From JBPOIS01 sp052034295 (lineage in GTDB: Bacteria > Pseudomonadota > Gammaproteobacteria > Pseudomonadales > Moraxellaceae): DNA of 8,567 bases. Shown here piece after piece: positions 1 through 6,125 of the stretch (positions are counted from its first letter, which is position 1; each line of letters starts with the position of its first letter). The notes beneath the pieces were generated by a model. The model saw only the letters and a program-made list of their open reading frames with translations. It did not search any database and was not told where the DNA came from. The translations under genes and the position numbers were made by a program. The DNA is taken from positions 1 through 8,567 of the forward strand of contig JBPOIS010000148.1 in NCBI GenBank assembly GCA_052034295.1. Direction: 5' to 3'.

Positions 1-765
1 AAAATGGCCATCCTGCGCGAGCAGGGCGTCAACGGCCAGGTGGAAATGGCTGCGGCCTTTGACAGGGTCGGCTTTGCGGCAGTGGACGTGCACATGAGCG
101 ACCTGCTGGCCGGGCGGGTGCATCTGGATGACTTCATGGGGCTGGTCGCCTGTGGTGGCTTCAGCTATGGCGATGTGCTCGGTGCGGGCGGGGGCTGGGC
201 CAAGTCCATCCTCTACCATGCGCACCTGCGCGAGCAGTTTGAGCGGTTTTTCCACCGTCAGGACACCTTCAGCCTCGGTGTCTGCAACGGCTGTCAGATG
301 ATGGCACAGCTGGCCCCGCTGATTCCCGGTGCCGACCACTGGCCCCGCTTCCGCCAGAACCGCAGCGAGCGTTTTGAAGCACGCGTGGTCAATGTGCAGG
401 TGGAAAAATCCCCTTCGATCCTGCTCGAGGACATGCACGGCTCGATCCTGCCGATTGCCGTGGCCCACGGCGAGGGCCGTGCGGACGCCAGCGAAGCCGC
501 CCTGCGCCAGCTGAACCAGTCTGGACAGGTGATCCTGCGCTATGTGGACAGCCACGGCCAGACCACCCAGCACTATCCGCTGAACCCGAACGGCTCGCCG
601 GAGGGCATTGCCGGGGTGACCAGCACCGATGGCCGCGCCACCATCCTGATGCCGCACCCGGAGCGCAACGTGCGCGCGCTGCAGCACAGCTGGAAGCCGG
701 ACGACTGGACCCAGGATGGCGCGTGGCTGCGCTTGTTCCGCAATGCCCGGCGCTTTGTGGGCTAA
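1..765 (+). CDS. purL: Phosphoribosylformylglycinamidine (FGAM) synthase, C-terminal part (partial at left edge)
   Basis: This is the last 254 codons of the large single-chain PurL, which converts FGAR, ATP and glutamine to FGAM in cytosolic de novo purine synthesis. The family is about 1300 residues long, so roughly a fifth is visible. The reading frame is already open at base 1 and the Met at base 4 is internal, matching the start of the glutaminase domain (AILREQGVNGQVEMAAAF). The fragment is the class I glutamine amidotransferase domain that feeds ammonia to the missing synthetase part. The nucleophile Cys lies in GVCNGCQMM (codon 283-285), and the His and Glu of the triad lie in MPHPERN (codons 655-657 and 661-663). 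The C-terminus LFRNARRFVG is typical of the family. One oddity is GAGGGW at about 184-201, where the E. coli protein has GAGEGW. A terminator follows 6 bp after the stop, so purL is the end of its transcript. Confidence 0.97.
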   Translation, partial: KMAILREQGVNGQVEMAAAFDRVGFAAVDVHMSDLLAGRVHLDDFMGLVACGGFSYGDVLGAGGGWAKSILYHAHLREQFERFFHRQDTFSLGVCNGCQMMAQLAPLIPGADHWPRFRQNRSERFEARVVNVQVEKSPSILLEDMHGSILPIAVAHGEGRADASEAALRQLNQSGQVILRYVDSHGQTTQHYPLNPNGSPEGIAGVTSTDGRATILMPHPERNVRALQHSWKPDDWTQDGAWLRLFRNARRFVG

Positions 766-771
766 GGGATG

Positions 772-798
772 AAAAAGACGCTGCGGCGTCTTTTTTTT
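772..798 (+). terminator. Rho-independent terminator of purL
   Basis: The perfect stem GACGC/GCGTC (777-781 with 786-790) has a 4-nt TGCG loop. It is flanked by an A-run (772-776) that pairs with the start of an eight-T tract (791-798). It begins 6 bp after the purL stop. The A-run and T-run could also allow weaker termination from the other strand. Confidence 0.9.
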
Positions 799-905
799 GG
801 GCTTGCCGACTCGGTCAGGCCATGTGGCTGGCGGGTGGGGCGGGCCCCATCGCGGCCCGGACAGACGGTGCTGATCCGGCCTGGCTGTGCTACCCTGCGG
901 GGCGG

Positions 906-949
906 GGTTTTTTCGCCTGTAGGCTGAAGGTGCCCCCGGTTTTTTCACC
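906..949 (+). repeat. Pair of T-tract direct repeats upstream of the monooxygenase gene
   Basis: The 12-mer GGTTTTTTCGCC at 906-917 recurs as GGTTTTTTCACC at 938-949, with one mismatch. The copies are offset by exactly 32 bp, about three helical turns, and end 28 bp before the start codon at 978. The pair could be a binding site or chance in a T-rich leader. The rest of the 212-bp gap (766-977) is GC-rich and holds a short inverted repeat at 836-849 (TGGGGC-GG-GCCCCA). I see no convincing -35/-10 pair there; the only hint is TGCTACCCT at 888-896, which resembles an extended -10. Confidence 0.35.
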
Positions 950-977
950 CAGCAACCGTGATTCAGGAGGGCAGTGC

Positions 978-1901
978 ATGGCTCAGCAACGGGTTGAAGC
1001 GGTATTCGGGGCAGGGCTGCAGCTGCCCGTGATTGCCGCACCGATGTTTTTGGTGTCCGGGCTGGCGCTGGTGCAGGCCTGTTGCCGCAGTGGCATTGTC
1101 GGCTCGTTTCCGGCGGCCAATGCGCGAACGCTCGATGACCTGCGCGACTGGCTGACACAGATGCGCGATTTTCGCCAGCAGCACCCGCAGGCGGCACCCT
1201 ATGCCATGAACGTGATCCTGCTCGACCGCATGAACGACCGCAAGGACGCCGAGCTGGCACTGGCTGAGGAATTTGCTGTGCCGGTGCTGATCACCTCGGT
1301 GGGCGACCCGACCGACACTGTGCGCCGCGCCCACGGCTGGGGCGGCCATGTGCTGCACGATGTGGTGTCGATCCGCCACGCGCTGAAAGCGGCACAGGCC
1401 GGGGTGGACGGGCTGATTCTGGTCTGTGGCGGCGCAGGGGGACACACCGGACAGATGAATCCGTTTGCCTTCATCCCCCAGGTGCGTGAATTCTGGGACG
1501 GCCTGCTGGTGGTGGGTGGTTCGGTCAGCAATGGCCAGACTGTGCGGGCCCTGGAAGTGCTGGGGGCCGACATGGCCTACATGGGCACGCAGTTCATTGC
1601 CACCGAAGAATCCATGGCCGCACCGGAATACAAGCAGATGCTGATCAGCAGTCAGGCCAGCGATGTGGTGCTGAGTCCGGTGTTTTCCGGGGTGCCCGCG
1701 CATTACCTGAAACCCTCGATCGCTCGGCTGGGCCTGGACCCCGAGCACTACACCCCTGAAGAGGTCAAAATCAAAAACATCAAGGCGTGGCGCGACGTGT
1801 GGAGCGCCGGGCACGGGGTGGGCAGTGTGCATGCCATCCAGCCCGCATCGGCGCTGGTCGCCACCCTGCGGCAGCAGTATCAGACTGCCACAGCAGGCTG
1901 A
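978..1901 (+). CDS. Nitronate monooxygenase-like FMN-dependent oxidoreductase
   Basis: The predicted protein is a 307-residue cytosolic TIM-barrel flavoprotein of the nitronate monooxygenase / 2-nitropropane dioxygenase family. Family members oxidise alkyl nitronates with O2, and some relatives are NAD(P)H:quinone reductases or enoyl-ACP reductases (FabK). The N-terminal strand carries PVIAAPMF (residues 17-24). GAGGHTG around His156 is the position of the family's catalytic His. VGGSVSNG (179-186) and GADMAYMGTQF (196-206) form the FMN phosphate-binding region. The start at 978 is chosen because AGGAGG (965-970) sits 7 bp upstream and the protein then begins just before the first barrel strand. 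The frame is open back to 723, but that extension overlaps purL and its terminator and has no family similarity. The gene stands alone, between the purL terminator and the porin promoter region. Its physiological substrate cannot be told from sequence; nitronate detoxification is the default guess. Confidence 0.88.
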   Translation: MAQQRVEAVFGAGLQLPVIAAPMFLVSGLALVQACCRSGIVGSFPAANARTLDDLRDWLTQMRDFRQQHPQAAPYAMNVILLDRMNDRKDAELALAEEFAVPVLITSVGDPTDTVRRAHGWGGHVLHDVVSIRHALKAAQAGVDGLILVCGGAGGHTGQMNPFAFIPQVREFWDGLLVVGGSVSNGQTVRALEVLGADMAYMGTQFIATEESMAAPEYKQMLISSQASDVVLSPVFSGVPAHYLKPSIARLGLDPEHYTPEEVKIKNIKAWRDVWSAGHGVGSVHAIQPASALVATLRQQYQTATAG

Positions 1902-1916
1902 AGCGGATGCCGATTG

Positions 1917-1940
1917 CGGCGGGAGCCGGCTTTCCCGCCG
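1917..1940 (+). other. Hairpin after the monooxygenase gene, possible weak terminator
   Basis: There are 8-bp perfect arms (CGGCGGGA and TCCCGCCG) around an 8-nt loop, starting 15 bp after the stop codon. The sequence that follows is TGGTCAAAAA rather than a T-run, so intrinsic termination is doubtful. An mRNA 3'-end stabiliser is equally possible. Confidence 0.35.
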
Positions 1941-2010
1941 TGGTCAAAAATTGATGCTTAAAAATGCTATGGAAAGTCAAAAAAAATCGATGAAAAGCTG
2001 TTTCAGAATA

Positions 2011-2040
2011 TTGCAAAGGGTGAATGGAATCGGATAGATT
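2011..2040 (+). promoter_or_regulatory. Candidate sigma70 promoter for the porin
   Basis: TTGCAA at 2011-2016 and TAGATT at 2035-2040 each match 4 of 6 consensus bases, with 18-bp spacing, downstream of an A-rich tract that could act as an UP element. Transcription from here would give a leader of about 165 nt carrying the inverted repeats at 2039-2094. This is a weak match; a start closer to the gene, for example using GATACT at 2078-2083, cannot be excluded. Confidence 0.3.
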
Positions 2041-2094
2041 TCGTTACGACTTTCATCAAAAGGTCACATTGTGTAGTGATACTACGCAACGAAA
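2039..2094. repeat. Inverted-repeat cluster upstream of the porin (possible operator or leader hairpin)
   Basis: An imperfect 21-bp palindrome lies at 2069-2089: TTGTGTAGT, GAT spacer, ACTACGCAA, with nine paired positions of which one is a G-T wobble. Around it, TTTCGTT at 2039-2045 is the exact reverse complement of AACGAAA at 2088-2094. As DNA this is a plausible dimeric regulator site; as RNA it could fold into a two-part hairpin in the porin leader. I do not recognise it as the consensus of a known regulator. Confidence 0.45.
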
Positions 2095-2211
2095 CAAAGC
2101 ACTCCGGCTGCACTGAAGCGGGGTGCCAAGATGAATTCCGGAAACTGCCCCACGGGTTGTGGTTGTGACTCAGAAAGGGCGCCGGATTGGTTTTTTATCC
2201 TGGAGAATCCC

Positions 2212-3330
2212 ATGAAAAAGCTGCTTCTGGCCTCGCTGGTCTCTGCACTGTCCGTGACCGCTGCCCACGCTGCCCCCAAAGTCTATGGCAAACTGTTCGT
2301 GGGCCTGGACTATGTCAATCAAAAAGGCATCAATGGCGGCAACGATGTCGACACCTGGACCCTGAACTCCAACGCCTCGCGTTTTGGCATCAAGGGTGAA
2401 GACGAACTGACCCCGACCCTGAGCGCCATCTATCAGGTCGAGCTGGGTGTGGATGCCACCTCGGATCAATCCGTCATCACTGGCGTGAGCCAAAACACCG
2501 CCGGTACGGTGACCACCAAGACCGGTAGCCTCGAAAAAATCAGCTCGCGCAACCGTTTTGTCGGTCTGAAAAGCACCCAGTTTGGTGCCCTGAAGTTTGG
2601 CCGTTTTGACACCGCCCTGAAAGAGTCGCAAAACAAGGTGGACCTGTTCAATGACATGGTCGGCGAATCGGTAGACATGAAAAGCGTGCTGACCGGCGAA
2701 AACCGCGTCAACCGTGTCATCGGCTGGGAAGCGCCTGAGCTGGAAGGCCTCCCGCTCAAAGCCACCCTGAACCTGATCCTGGATCAGGGCGCCAATGGCA
2801 AAAACGGTGACAACGGCTTCTCCGGCATGGTGGCTTACGATCAGGGTGGCATCTACGCCGCACTGGCCGCCGACCAGAAAGTGGTCAGCAGCTACTCGGC
2901 CACCCCGGTTGCCGTGGCTACCGACACCATCCGTGTGGTCGGCCAGTTTGATCTGGCCAAGCTGATGGCCGGCCCGGCGGTCACCCTGGGTGCCCTGTAC
3001 CAGACTTCCCAGCCGTCGGAAACCAACGCCCTGATCGACCAGCAGGATGCCTGGCTGATCAGCGCCAATGTCAAGCTGCCGGAAGCGGTCGGCACCGACG
3101 CCCTGGGCCTGTTCCTGCAATACCAGCAGTCTGAAACCTCCCTGAACGTGCCGGCAGATGACCTGAAGCGCACCCAGTTCGGCGGCGGCATCAGCTATGC
3201 CTTCAGCAAGAACACCGCTGTGTATGGCTATCTGGCCCAGCAGAAATTCGACAGCGTCAGCGCTGCCGGCGTCTTTGCCCGCGACCAGAAAACCAACATC
3301 CTCGGCACCGCCCTGGAGCACAAGTTCTAA
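2212..3330 (+). CDS. General porin, 16-strand outer-membrane barrel family
   Basis: The protein is 372 residues, predicted to be a trimeric passive-diffusion channel of the outer membrane. The N-terminus MKKLLLASLVSALSVTAAHA is a signal peptide with a likely cut after Ala20 (AHA|APK), giving a mature protein of about 352 residues. The mature start KVYGKLFVGLDYV is a first barrel strand. SRNRFVGLKSTQFGALKFGRFD (about 115-136) and the later ENRVNRVIGWEAPELEG are typical of Gram-negative porins of the Porin_4 / OmpC-like type. The chain ends in LEHKF, with the terminal Phe recognised by the BAM machinery. The start at 2212 is chosen because the signal peptide begins there and GGAGA (2202-2206) lies 5 bp upstream; an in-frame ATG at 2131 would bury the signal peptide. 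The gene is monocistronic: it has its own long upstream region and a strong terminator. Pore selectivity cannot be judged from sequence alone. Confidence 0.92.
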   Translation: MKKLLLASLVSALSVTAAHAAPKVYGKLFVGLDYVNQKGINGGNDVDTWTLNSNASRFGIKGEDELTPTLSAIYQVELGVDATSDQSVITGVSQNTAGTVTTKTGSLEKISSRNRFVGLKSTQFGALKFGRFDTALKESQNKVDLFNDMVGESVDMKSVLTGENRVNRVIGWEAPELEGLPLKATLNLILDQGANGKNGDNGFSGMVAYDQGGIYAALAADQKVVSSYSATPVAVATDTIRVVGQFDLAKLMAGPAVTLGALYQTSQPSETNALIDQQDAWLISANVKLPEAVGTDALGLFLQYQQSETSLNVPADDLKRTQFGGGISYAFSKNTAVYGYLAQQKFDSVSAAGVFARDQKTNILGTALEHKF

Positions 3331-3357
3331 GATCGCCTGATCAGAAGAGCCTGTCAG

Positions 3358-3385
3358 AAAGCCCGCACCCTGTGCGGGCTTTTTT
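3358..3385 (+). terminator. Rho-independent terminator of the porin gene
   Basis: The perfect GC-rich stem GCCCGCAC/GTGCGGGC has a 3-nt CCT loop (3369-3371). The stem is extended by A-T pairs and runs into six Ts (3380-3385). It lies 27 bp after the porin stop and separates the porin from the pyrG transcript. Confidence 0.95.
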
Positions 3386-3450
3386 GATGCAGGGCAGGGC
3401 CTTGCCGGGGTCTTTTTCCTGCTGGCCCACTGCAAACCGGTCAGTTCGCT

Positions 3451-3480
3451 TTGCCTTTGGGGGCTGCCCTGAAGTAAAAT
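3451..3480 (+). promoter_or_regulatory. Sigma70-type promoter for the pyrG cluster
   Basis: TTGCCT (3451-3456, 4 of 6 to TTGACA) is followed after 18 bp by TAAAAT (3475-3480, 5 of 6 to TATAAT). It lies between the porin terminator and pyrG, so it is the natural promoter for pyrG-kdsA-eno-ftsB-ispD. The start site would fall near 3487, giving a leader of about 40 nt. That leader contains the small hairpin CCGC-GCAA-GCGG (3500-3511), with a GNRA-type loop, ending 16 nt before the ATG. Confidence 0.6.
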
Positions 3481-3527
3481 CGCGCCTGCTTTACAGTGTC
3501 CGCGCAAGCGGTTTACCGAGACAGGTC

Positions 3528-5168
3528 ATGACCAAATACATTTTTGTCACCGGCGGCGTGGTGTCGTCGCTGGGTAAAGGCATTTCAGCCGCCTCCGTTG
3601 CCGCTTTGCTGGAAGCCCGCGGCCTGTCGGTCACGATGACCAAGATGGACCCCTACATCAACGTCGATCCGGGCACCATGAGCCCGTTTCAGCATGGCGA
3701 AGTGTTCGTCACCGAAGACGGTGCCGAGACCGATCTGGATCTGGGCTACTACGAGCGTTTCCTGCGCCGTGCGCGCATGACCCGGAACAACAACTTCACC
3801 AGTGGACGCATCTATCTGGATGTGCTGCAAAAAGAGCGCCGGGGCGACTATCTGGGTGCGACCGTGCAGGTGATTCCGCACATCACCGATGAAATCAAGC
3901 GCCGCATCCAGGCCGGTGCCGAAGGCTACGACGTGGCCATCGTCGAGATCGGCGGCACCGCCGGGGACATCGAATCCCTGCCGTTTATGGAAGCGGTGCG
4001 GCAGATGCGCGTCGAGCTGGGCAGCAAGAATTCCCTGCTGATGCACCTGACGCTGGTGCCCTTCATTGCCTCCGCCGGTGAAACCAAGACCAAGCCCACC
4101 CAGCATTCGGTCAAGGAACTGCGCTCGATTGGCCTGCAGCCAGACATCCTGATCTGCCGCAGTGACCACGCCATCGGTGAGGATGCCCGCCGCAAGATCG
4201 CCCTGTTCACCAACGTCGAAGAGCAGGCGGTGATTCTGGCCGAGGACGCCGCCAGCATTTACCTGATTCCGGAAAAATTCCACCAGCAGGGGCTGGACCA
4301 GCTGATCTGTGAGCGCTTTGGCTTTGCCAGCCAGCCGGTGGCGGACCTGTCGGACTGGAAGCGGGTCACCGATGCGCTGCTCAATCCGATTGGTCAGGTC
4401 ACCATCGCCATGGTCGGCAAGTACGTCGAACTGCCGGACGCCTACAAATCGCTGAACGAAGCCCTGTTGCATGCCGGTATCCAGCACCGCCACAAGGTGC
4501 AGATCCAGTACATTGATGCCGAATCGCTGGAAAGCGGCGACCTGTCGGCGCTGGCGCAGGCTGATGCCATTCTGGTGCCGGGCGGCTTTGGCGAGCGCGG
4601 CACCGAAGGCAAAATGGCCGCCATCCGCCATGCCCGTGAGCACAAGGTGCCGTATCTGGGCATCTGTCTGGGCATGCAGCTGGCCGTGATCGAATTTGCC
4701 CGCAATGTGGCGGGCCTGACCGAAGCCACGTCCACTGAATTCAACCGCCGCACCCCGCAGCCGCTGATCGGCCTGATCACCGAGTGGATGGACGAGCGCG
4801 GCGAACTGCACACCCGCAGTGACAGCTCCGACCTGGGCGGCACCATGCGCCTGGGCGCACAGAAAGCCGAACTGGTGCCCGGCAGCCGCATGGCGCAGGT
4901 CTATGGCAAGGTGGACATCGTCGAGCGTCACCGCCACCGCTACGAAATGAACAGCCGCTACATCCCGCAGATCGAAGCCGCTGGCATGAAAATCTCCGGG
5001 TACAGCGCGGTCCAGCATCTGGTGGAAACGGTGGAAATTCCCGACCACCCGTGGTTCGTGGCCTGTCAGTTCCACCCGGAATTCACCAGCTCGCCGCGCG
5101 ACGGCCACCCCCTGTTTGCCGCCTTTGTCCAGGCCGCACTGACCCACCAGCAGGCGCGTCAGGCCTGA
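3528..5168 (+). CDS. pyrG: CTP synthase
   Basis: The 546-residue protein makes CTP from UTP, ATP and glutamine in the cytosol, the last step of pyrimidine nucleotide synthesis; E. coli PyrG has 545 residues. The synthetase domain (about 1-267) has the P-loop GGVVSSLGKGI with Lys17, the DPYINVDPGTMSP segment, and the Mg/ATP ligands Asp71 (TDLDLG) and a Glu in IVEIGGTAGD. The glutaminase domain follows, with GGFGERGTEGK, the nucleophile Cys380 in GICLGMQLA, and the His516/Glu518 pair in CQFHPEF. The start at 3528 matches the family N-terminus MTKYIFVTGG. The frame is open back to 3372, but that part overlaps the porin terminator and the promoter. The ribosome binding site is weak (GAGACAGG upstream). 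It is the first gene of the cluster, and kdsA follows after 19 bp. All catalytic residues I could check are present. Confidence 0.98.
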   Translation: MTKYIFVTGGVVSSLGKGISAASVAALLEARGLSVTMTKMDPYINVDPGTMSPFQHGEVFVTEDGAETDLDLGYYERFLRRARMTRNNNFTSGRIYLDVLQKERRGDYLGATVQVIPHITDEIKRRIQAGAEGYDVAIVEIGGTAGDIESLPFMEAVRQMRVELGSKNSLLMHLTLVPFIASAGETKTKPTQHSVKELRSIGLQPDILICRSDHAIGEDARRKIALFTNVEEQAVILAEDAASIYLIPEKFHQQGLDQLICERFGFASQPVADLSDWKRVTDALLNPIGQVTIAMVGKYVELPDAYKSLNEALLHAGIQHRHKVQIQYIDAESLESGDLSALAQADAILVPGGFGERGTEGKMAAIRHAREHKVPYLGICLGMQLAVIEFARNVAGLTEATSTEFNRRTPQPLIGLITEWMDERGELHTRSDSSDLGGTMRLGAQKAELVPGSRMAQVYGKVDIVERHRHRYEMNSRYIPQIEAAGMKISGYSAVQHLVETVEIPDHPWFVACQFHPEFTSSPRDGHPLFAAFVQAALTHQQARQA

Positions 5169-5175
5169 CTGAACC

Positions 5176-5181
5176 AAGGAG
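5176..5181 (+). promoter_or_regulatory. Ribosome binding site of kdsA
   Basis: AAGGAG lies 6 bp before the ATG at 5188, inside the 19-bp pyrG-kdsA gap. It supports that start and co-transcription with pyrG. Confidence 0.8.
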
Positions 5182-5187
5182 CGCTCC

Positions 5188-6042
5188 ATGAGCCTGACTG
5201 CACAGTCGCACATTTCGCTGGGTGATTTTGTCATCGGCAACGACCGGCCCTTTGTGCTGTTTGGCGGCATGAACGTGCTGGAGTCGCGTGAGCTGGCCTT
5301 TGAAATTGCCCAGAGCTACGTGGACATCTGTGGCCGGCTGGGCATTCCCTATGTGTTCAAGGCCAGTTTTGACAAGGCCAACCGCTCCAGCCTGCACAGC
5401 TTCCGTGGGCCGGGACTGGAACAGGGCCTGCAGTGGCTGGCCGACCTCAAGGCCCATTTCAGCGTGCCGATCATCACAGACGTGCACGAACCTGATCAGG
5501 CTGCGGCTGTGGCCGAAGTGGCCGACATCATCCAGCTGCCGGCGTTCCTGAGCCGCCAGACCGATCTGGTGGCGGCGATGGCGCGCACGGGGGCGATCAT
5601 CAACATCAAAAAAGCCCAGTTCCTCGCCCCGCAGGAAATGAAACACATCCTGCACAAATGCCTGGAGGCCGGCAATGACCGGCTGATCCTGTGCGAGCGC
5701 GGCAGCAGCTTTGGCTACAACAATCTGGTGGTGGACATGCTGGGCTTTGATGTGATGAAAGCCCTGAATGTGCCGGTGTTCTTTGATGTGACCCACAGCC
5801 TGCAGCAGCCGGGCGGCCGTGCCGACAGTGCCGGCGGACGGCGCGCCCAGGTGACGACATTGGCACGGGCGGGCATGGCCACCGGACTGGCCGGGCTGTT
5901 TCTGGAGGCCCACCCGGAGCCCGAAGTGGCCCGCTGTGACGGCCCGTGTGCGCTGCGGCTGTCACAACTGGAGCCGTTTTTGCACCAGATCAAACAGCTC
6001 GATGATCTGGTCAAGGGCTTTGCCGTGCTGGACACCCATTGA
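5188..6042 (+). CDS. kdsA: 3-deoxy-D-manno-octulosonate 8-phosphate (Kdo-8-P) synthase
   Basis: The 284-residue cytosolic TIM-barrel enzyme condenses phosphoenolpyruvate with arabinose 5-phosphate to make Kdo-8-phosphate for the LPS inner core; the family is usually about 280-285 residues. Conserved segments are GGMNVLESR (26-34), IPYVFKASFDKANRSS, the IITDVHEP strand, IQLPAFLSRQTDL, CERGSSFGYNNLVVDM, FFDVTHS, GGRRAQV and FLEAHPEP. Asn29 in GGMNVLES is the residue that replaces the metal-binding Cys of the metal-dependent class, so this should be the metal-independent type found in E. coli. The protein ends with DDLVKGFAVLDTH. It sits between pyrG and eno; enolase makes its PEP substrate, and CTP is needed downstream to activate Kdo. 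The stop codon lies within a 9-bp tandem duplication that supplies further in-frame stops. Confidence 0.98.
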   Translation: MSLTAQSHISLGDFVIGNDRPFVLFGGMNVLESRELAFEIAQSYVDICGRLGIPYVFKASFDKANRSSLHSFRGPGLEQGLQWLADLKAHFSVPIITDVHEPDQAAAVAEVADIIQLPAFLSRQTDLVAAMARTGAIINIKKAQFLAPQEMKHILHKCLEAGNDRLILCERGSSFGYNNLVVDMLGFDVMKALNVPVFFDVTHSLQQPGGRADSAGGRRAQVTTLARAGMATGLAGLFLEAHPEPEVARCDGPCALRLSQLEPFLHQIKQLDDLVKGFAVLDTH

Positions 6043-6052
6043 GCCCATTGAG
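6035..6052 (+). repeat. 9-bp tandem duplication across the kdsA stop codon
   Basis: CCCATTGAG occurs twice back to back (6035-6043 and 6044-6052), followed by a partial third copy of its core (ATTGA, 6053-6057). The first copy contains the kdsA TGA (6040-6042). Because 9 is a multiple of 3, the second copy places another in-frame TGA at 6049-6051, and a further one follows at 6055-6057. Confidence 0.85.
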
Positions 6053-6068
6053 ATTGAACCGAAGCCTG

Positions 6069-6091
6069 CTGTGACTGCCGGGCAGTGACAG
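6069..6091. repeat. 23-nt near-perfect palindrome between kdsA and eno
   Basis: The left arm CTGTGACTGCC (6069-6079) and the right arm GGCAGTGACAG (6081-6091) pair at 10 of 11 positions around the central G6080; only the G6073/G6087 pair fails. No T-run follows, so it is not a standard terminator. It lies in the largest gap of the cluster, 34 bp before the eno start. It could be a dimeric regulator site or an mRNA processing or stability hairpin that sets eno expression apart from kdsA. TTGAGA at 6048-6053 matches a -35 box at 5 of 6 positions, but no acceptable -10 follows at 16-18 bp, so I do not call a promoter. Confidence 0.6.
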
Positions 6092-6125
6092 TGTTGTGAA
6101 CCTAGACCCAAAGACGGAGTGTTTC

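Larger units (their letters stand above)
1902..2211. other. 310-bp intergenic region before the porin gene
   Basis: I see no gene here. Just after the monooxygenase stop lies a strong inverted repeat (1917-1924 with 1933-1940, CGGCGGGA/TCCCGCCG) with an 8-nt loop. It has no T-run on either strand, so it is not a canonical terminator; it may protect the 3' end of the mRNA or terminate weakly. From about 1945 to 2060 the DNA is clearly richer in A and T than its surroundings, with an 8-A tract at 1980-1987, which is typical of a promoter region. Inverted repeats occupy 2038-2094 (described separately). The remaining stretch to 2211 is an untranslated leader. The porin frame is open back to an ATG at 2131, but that segment has no features of a porin N-terminus. 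Confidence 0.7.

Noticed and set aside
836..849. Inverted repeat TGGGGC-GG-GCCCCA in the purL-monooxygenase gap
   Set aside because: It is short and in very GC-rich DNA where such repeats are common, with no T-run or promoter next to it.
723..977. In-frame N-terminal extension of the monooxygenase from 723
   Set aside because: It overlaps the purL 3' end and its terminator and lacks family similarity; the AGGAGG before 978 fixes the start.
963..1832. 289-codon minus-strand frame opposite the monooxygenase gene (and similarly 6102-7130 opposite eno)
   Set aside because: These are shadow frames caused by third-position GC bias; the + strand genes have clear family motifs.
2131..2211. Upstream in-frame ATG of the porin at 2131
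   Set aside because: It would place 27 polar and Cys-containing residues before a canonical signal peptide; the start at 2212 has a ribosome binding site.
3393..3406. Imperfect 14-bp palindrome after the porin terminator
   Set aside because: It has two mismatches in GC-rich DNA and lies upstream of the pyrG -35; not enough to call a site.
2170..3507. 445-codon open frame on the minus strand opposite the porin
   Set aside because: It is the antisense of the porin's codon bias, spans the porin terminator, and has no recognisable protein features.
3372..3527. N-terminal extension of PyrG from 3372
   Set aside because: It covers the porin terminator and the predicted pyrG promoter, and CTP synthases start at MTxxYIFVTGG.
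3585..5270. 561-codon open frame on the minus strand opposite pyrG
   Set aside because: It is a shadow of a strongly GC3-biased gene. Its translation is low-complexity (rich in H, Q, G, V) with no family match, while pyrG on the + strand is unmistakable.
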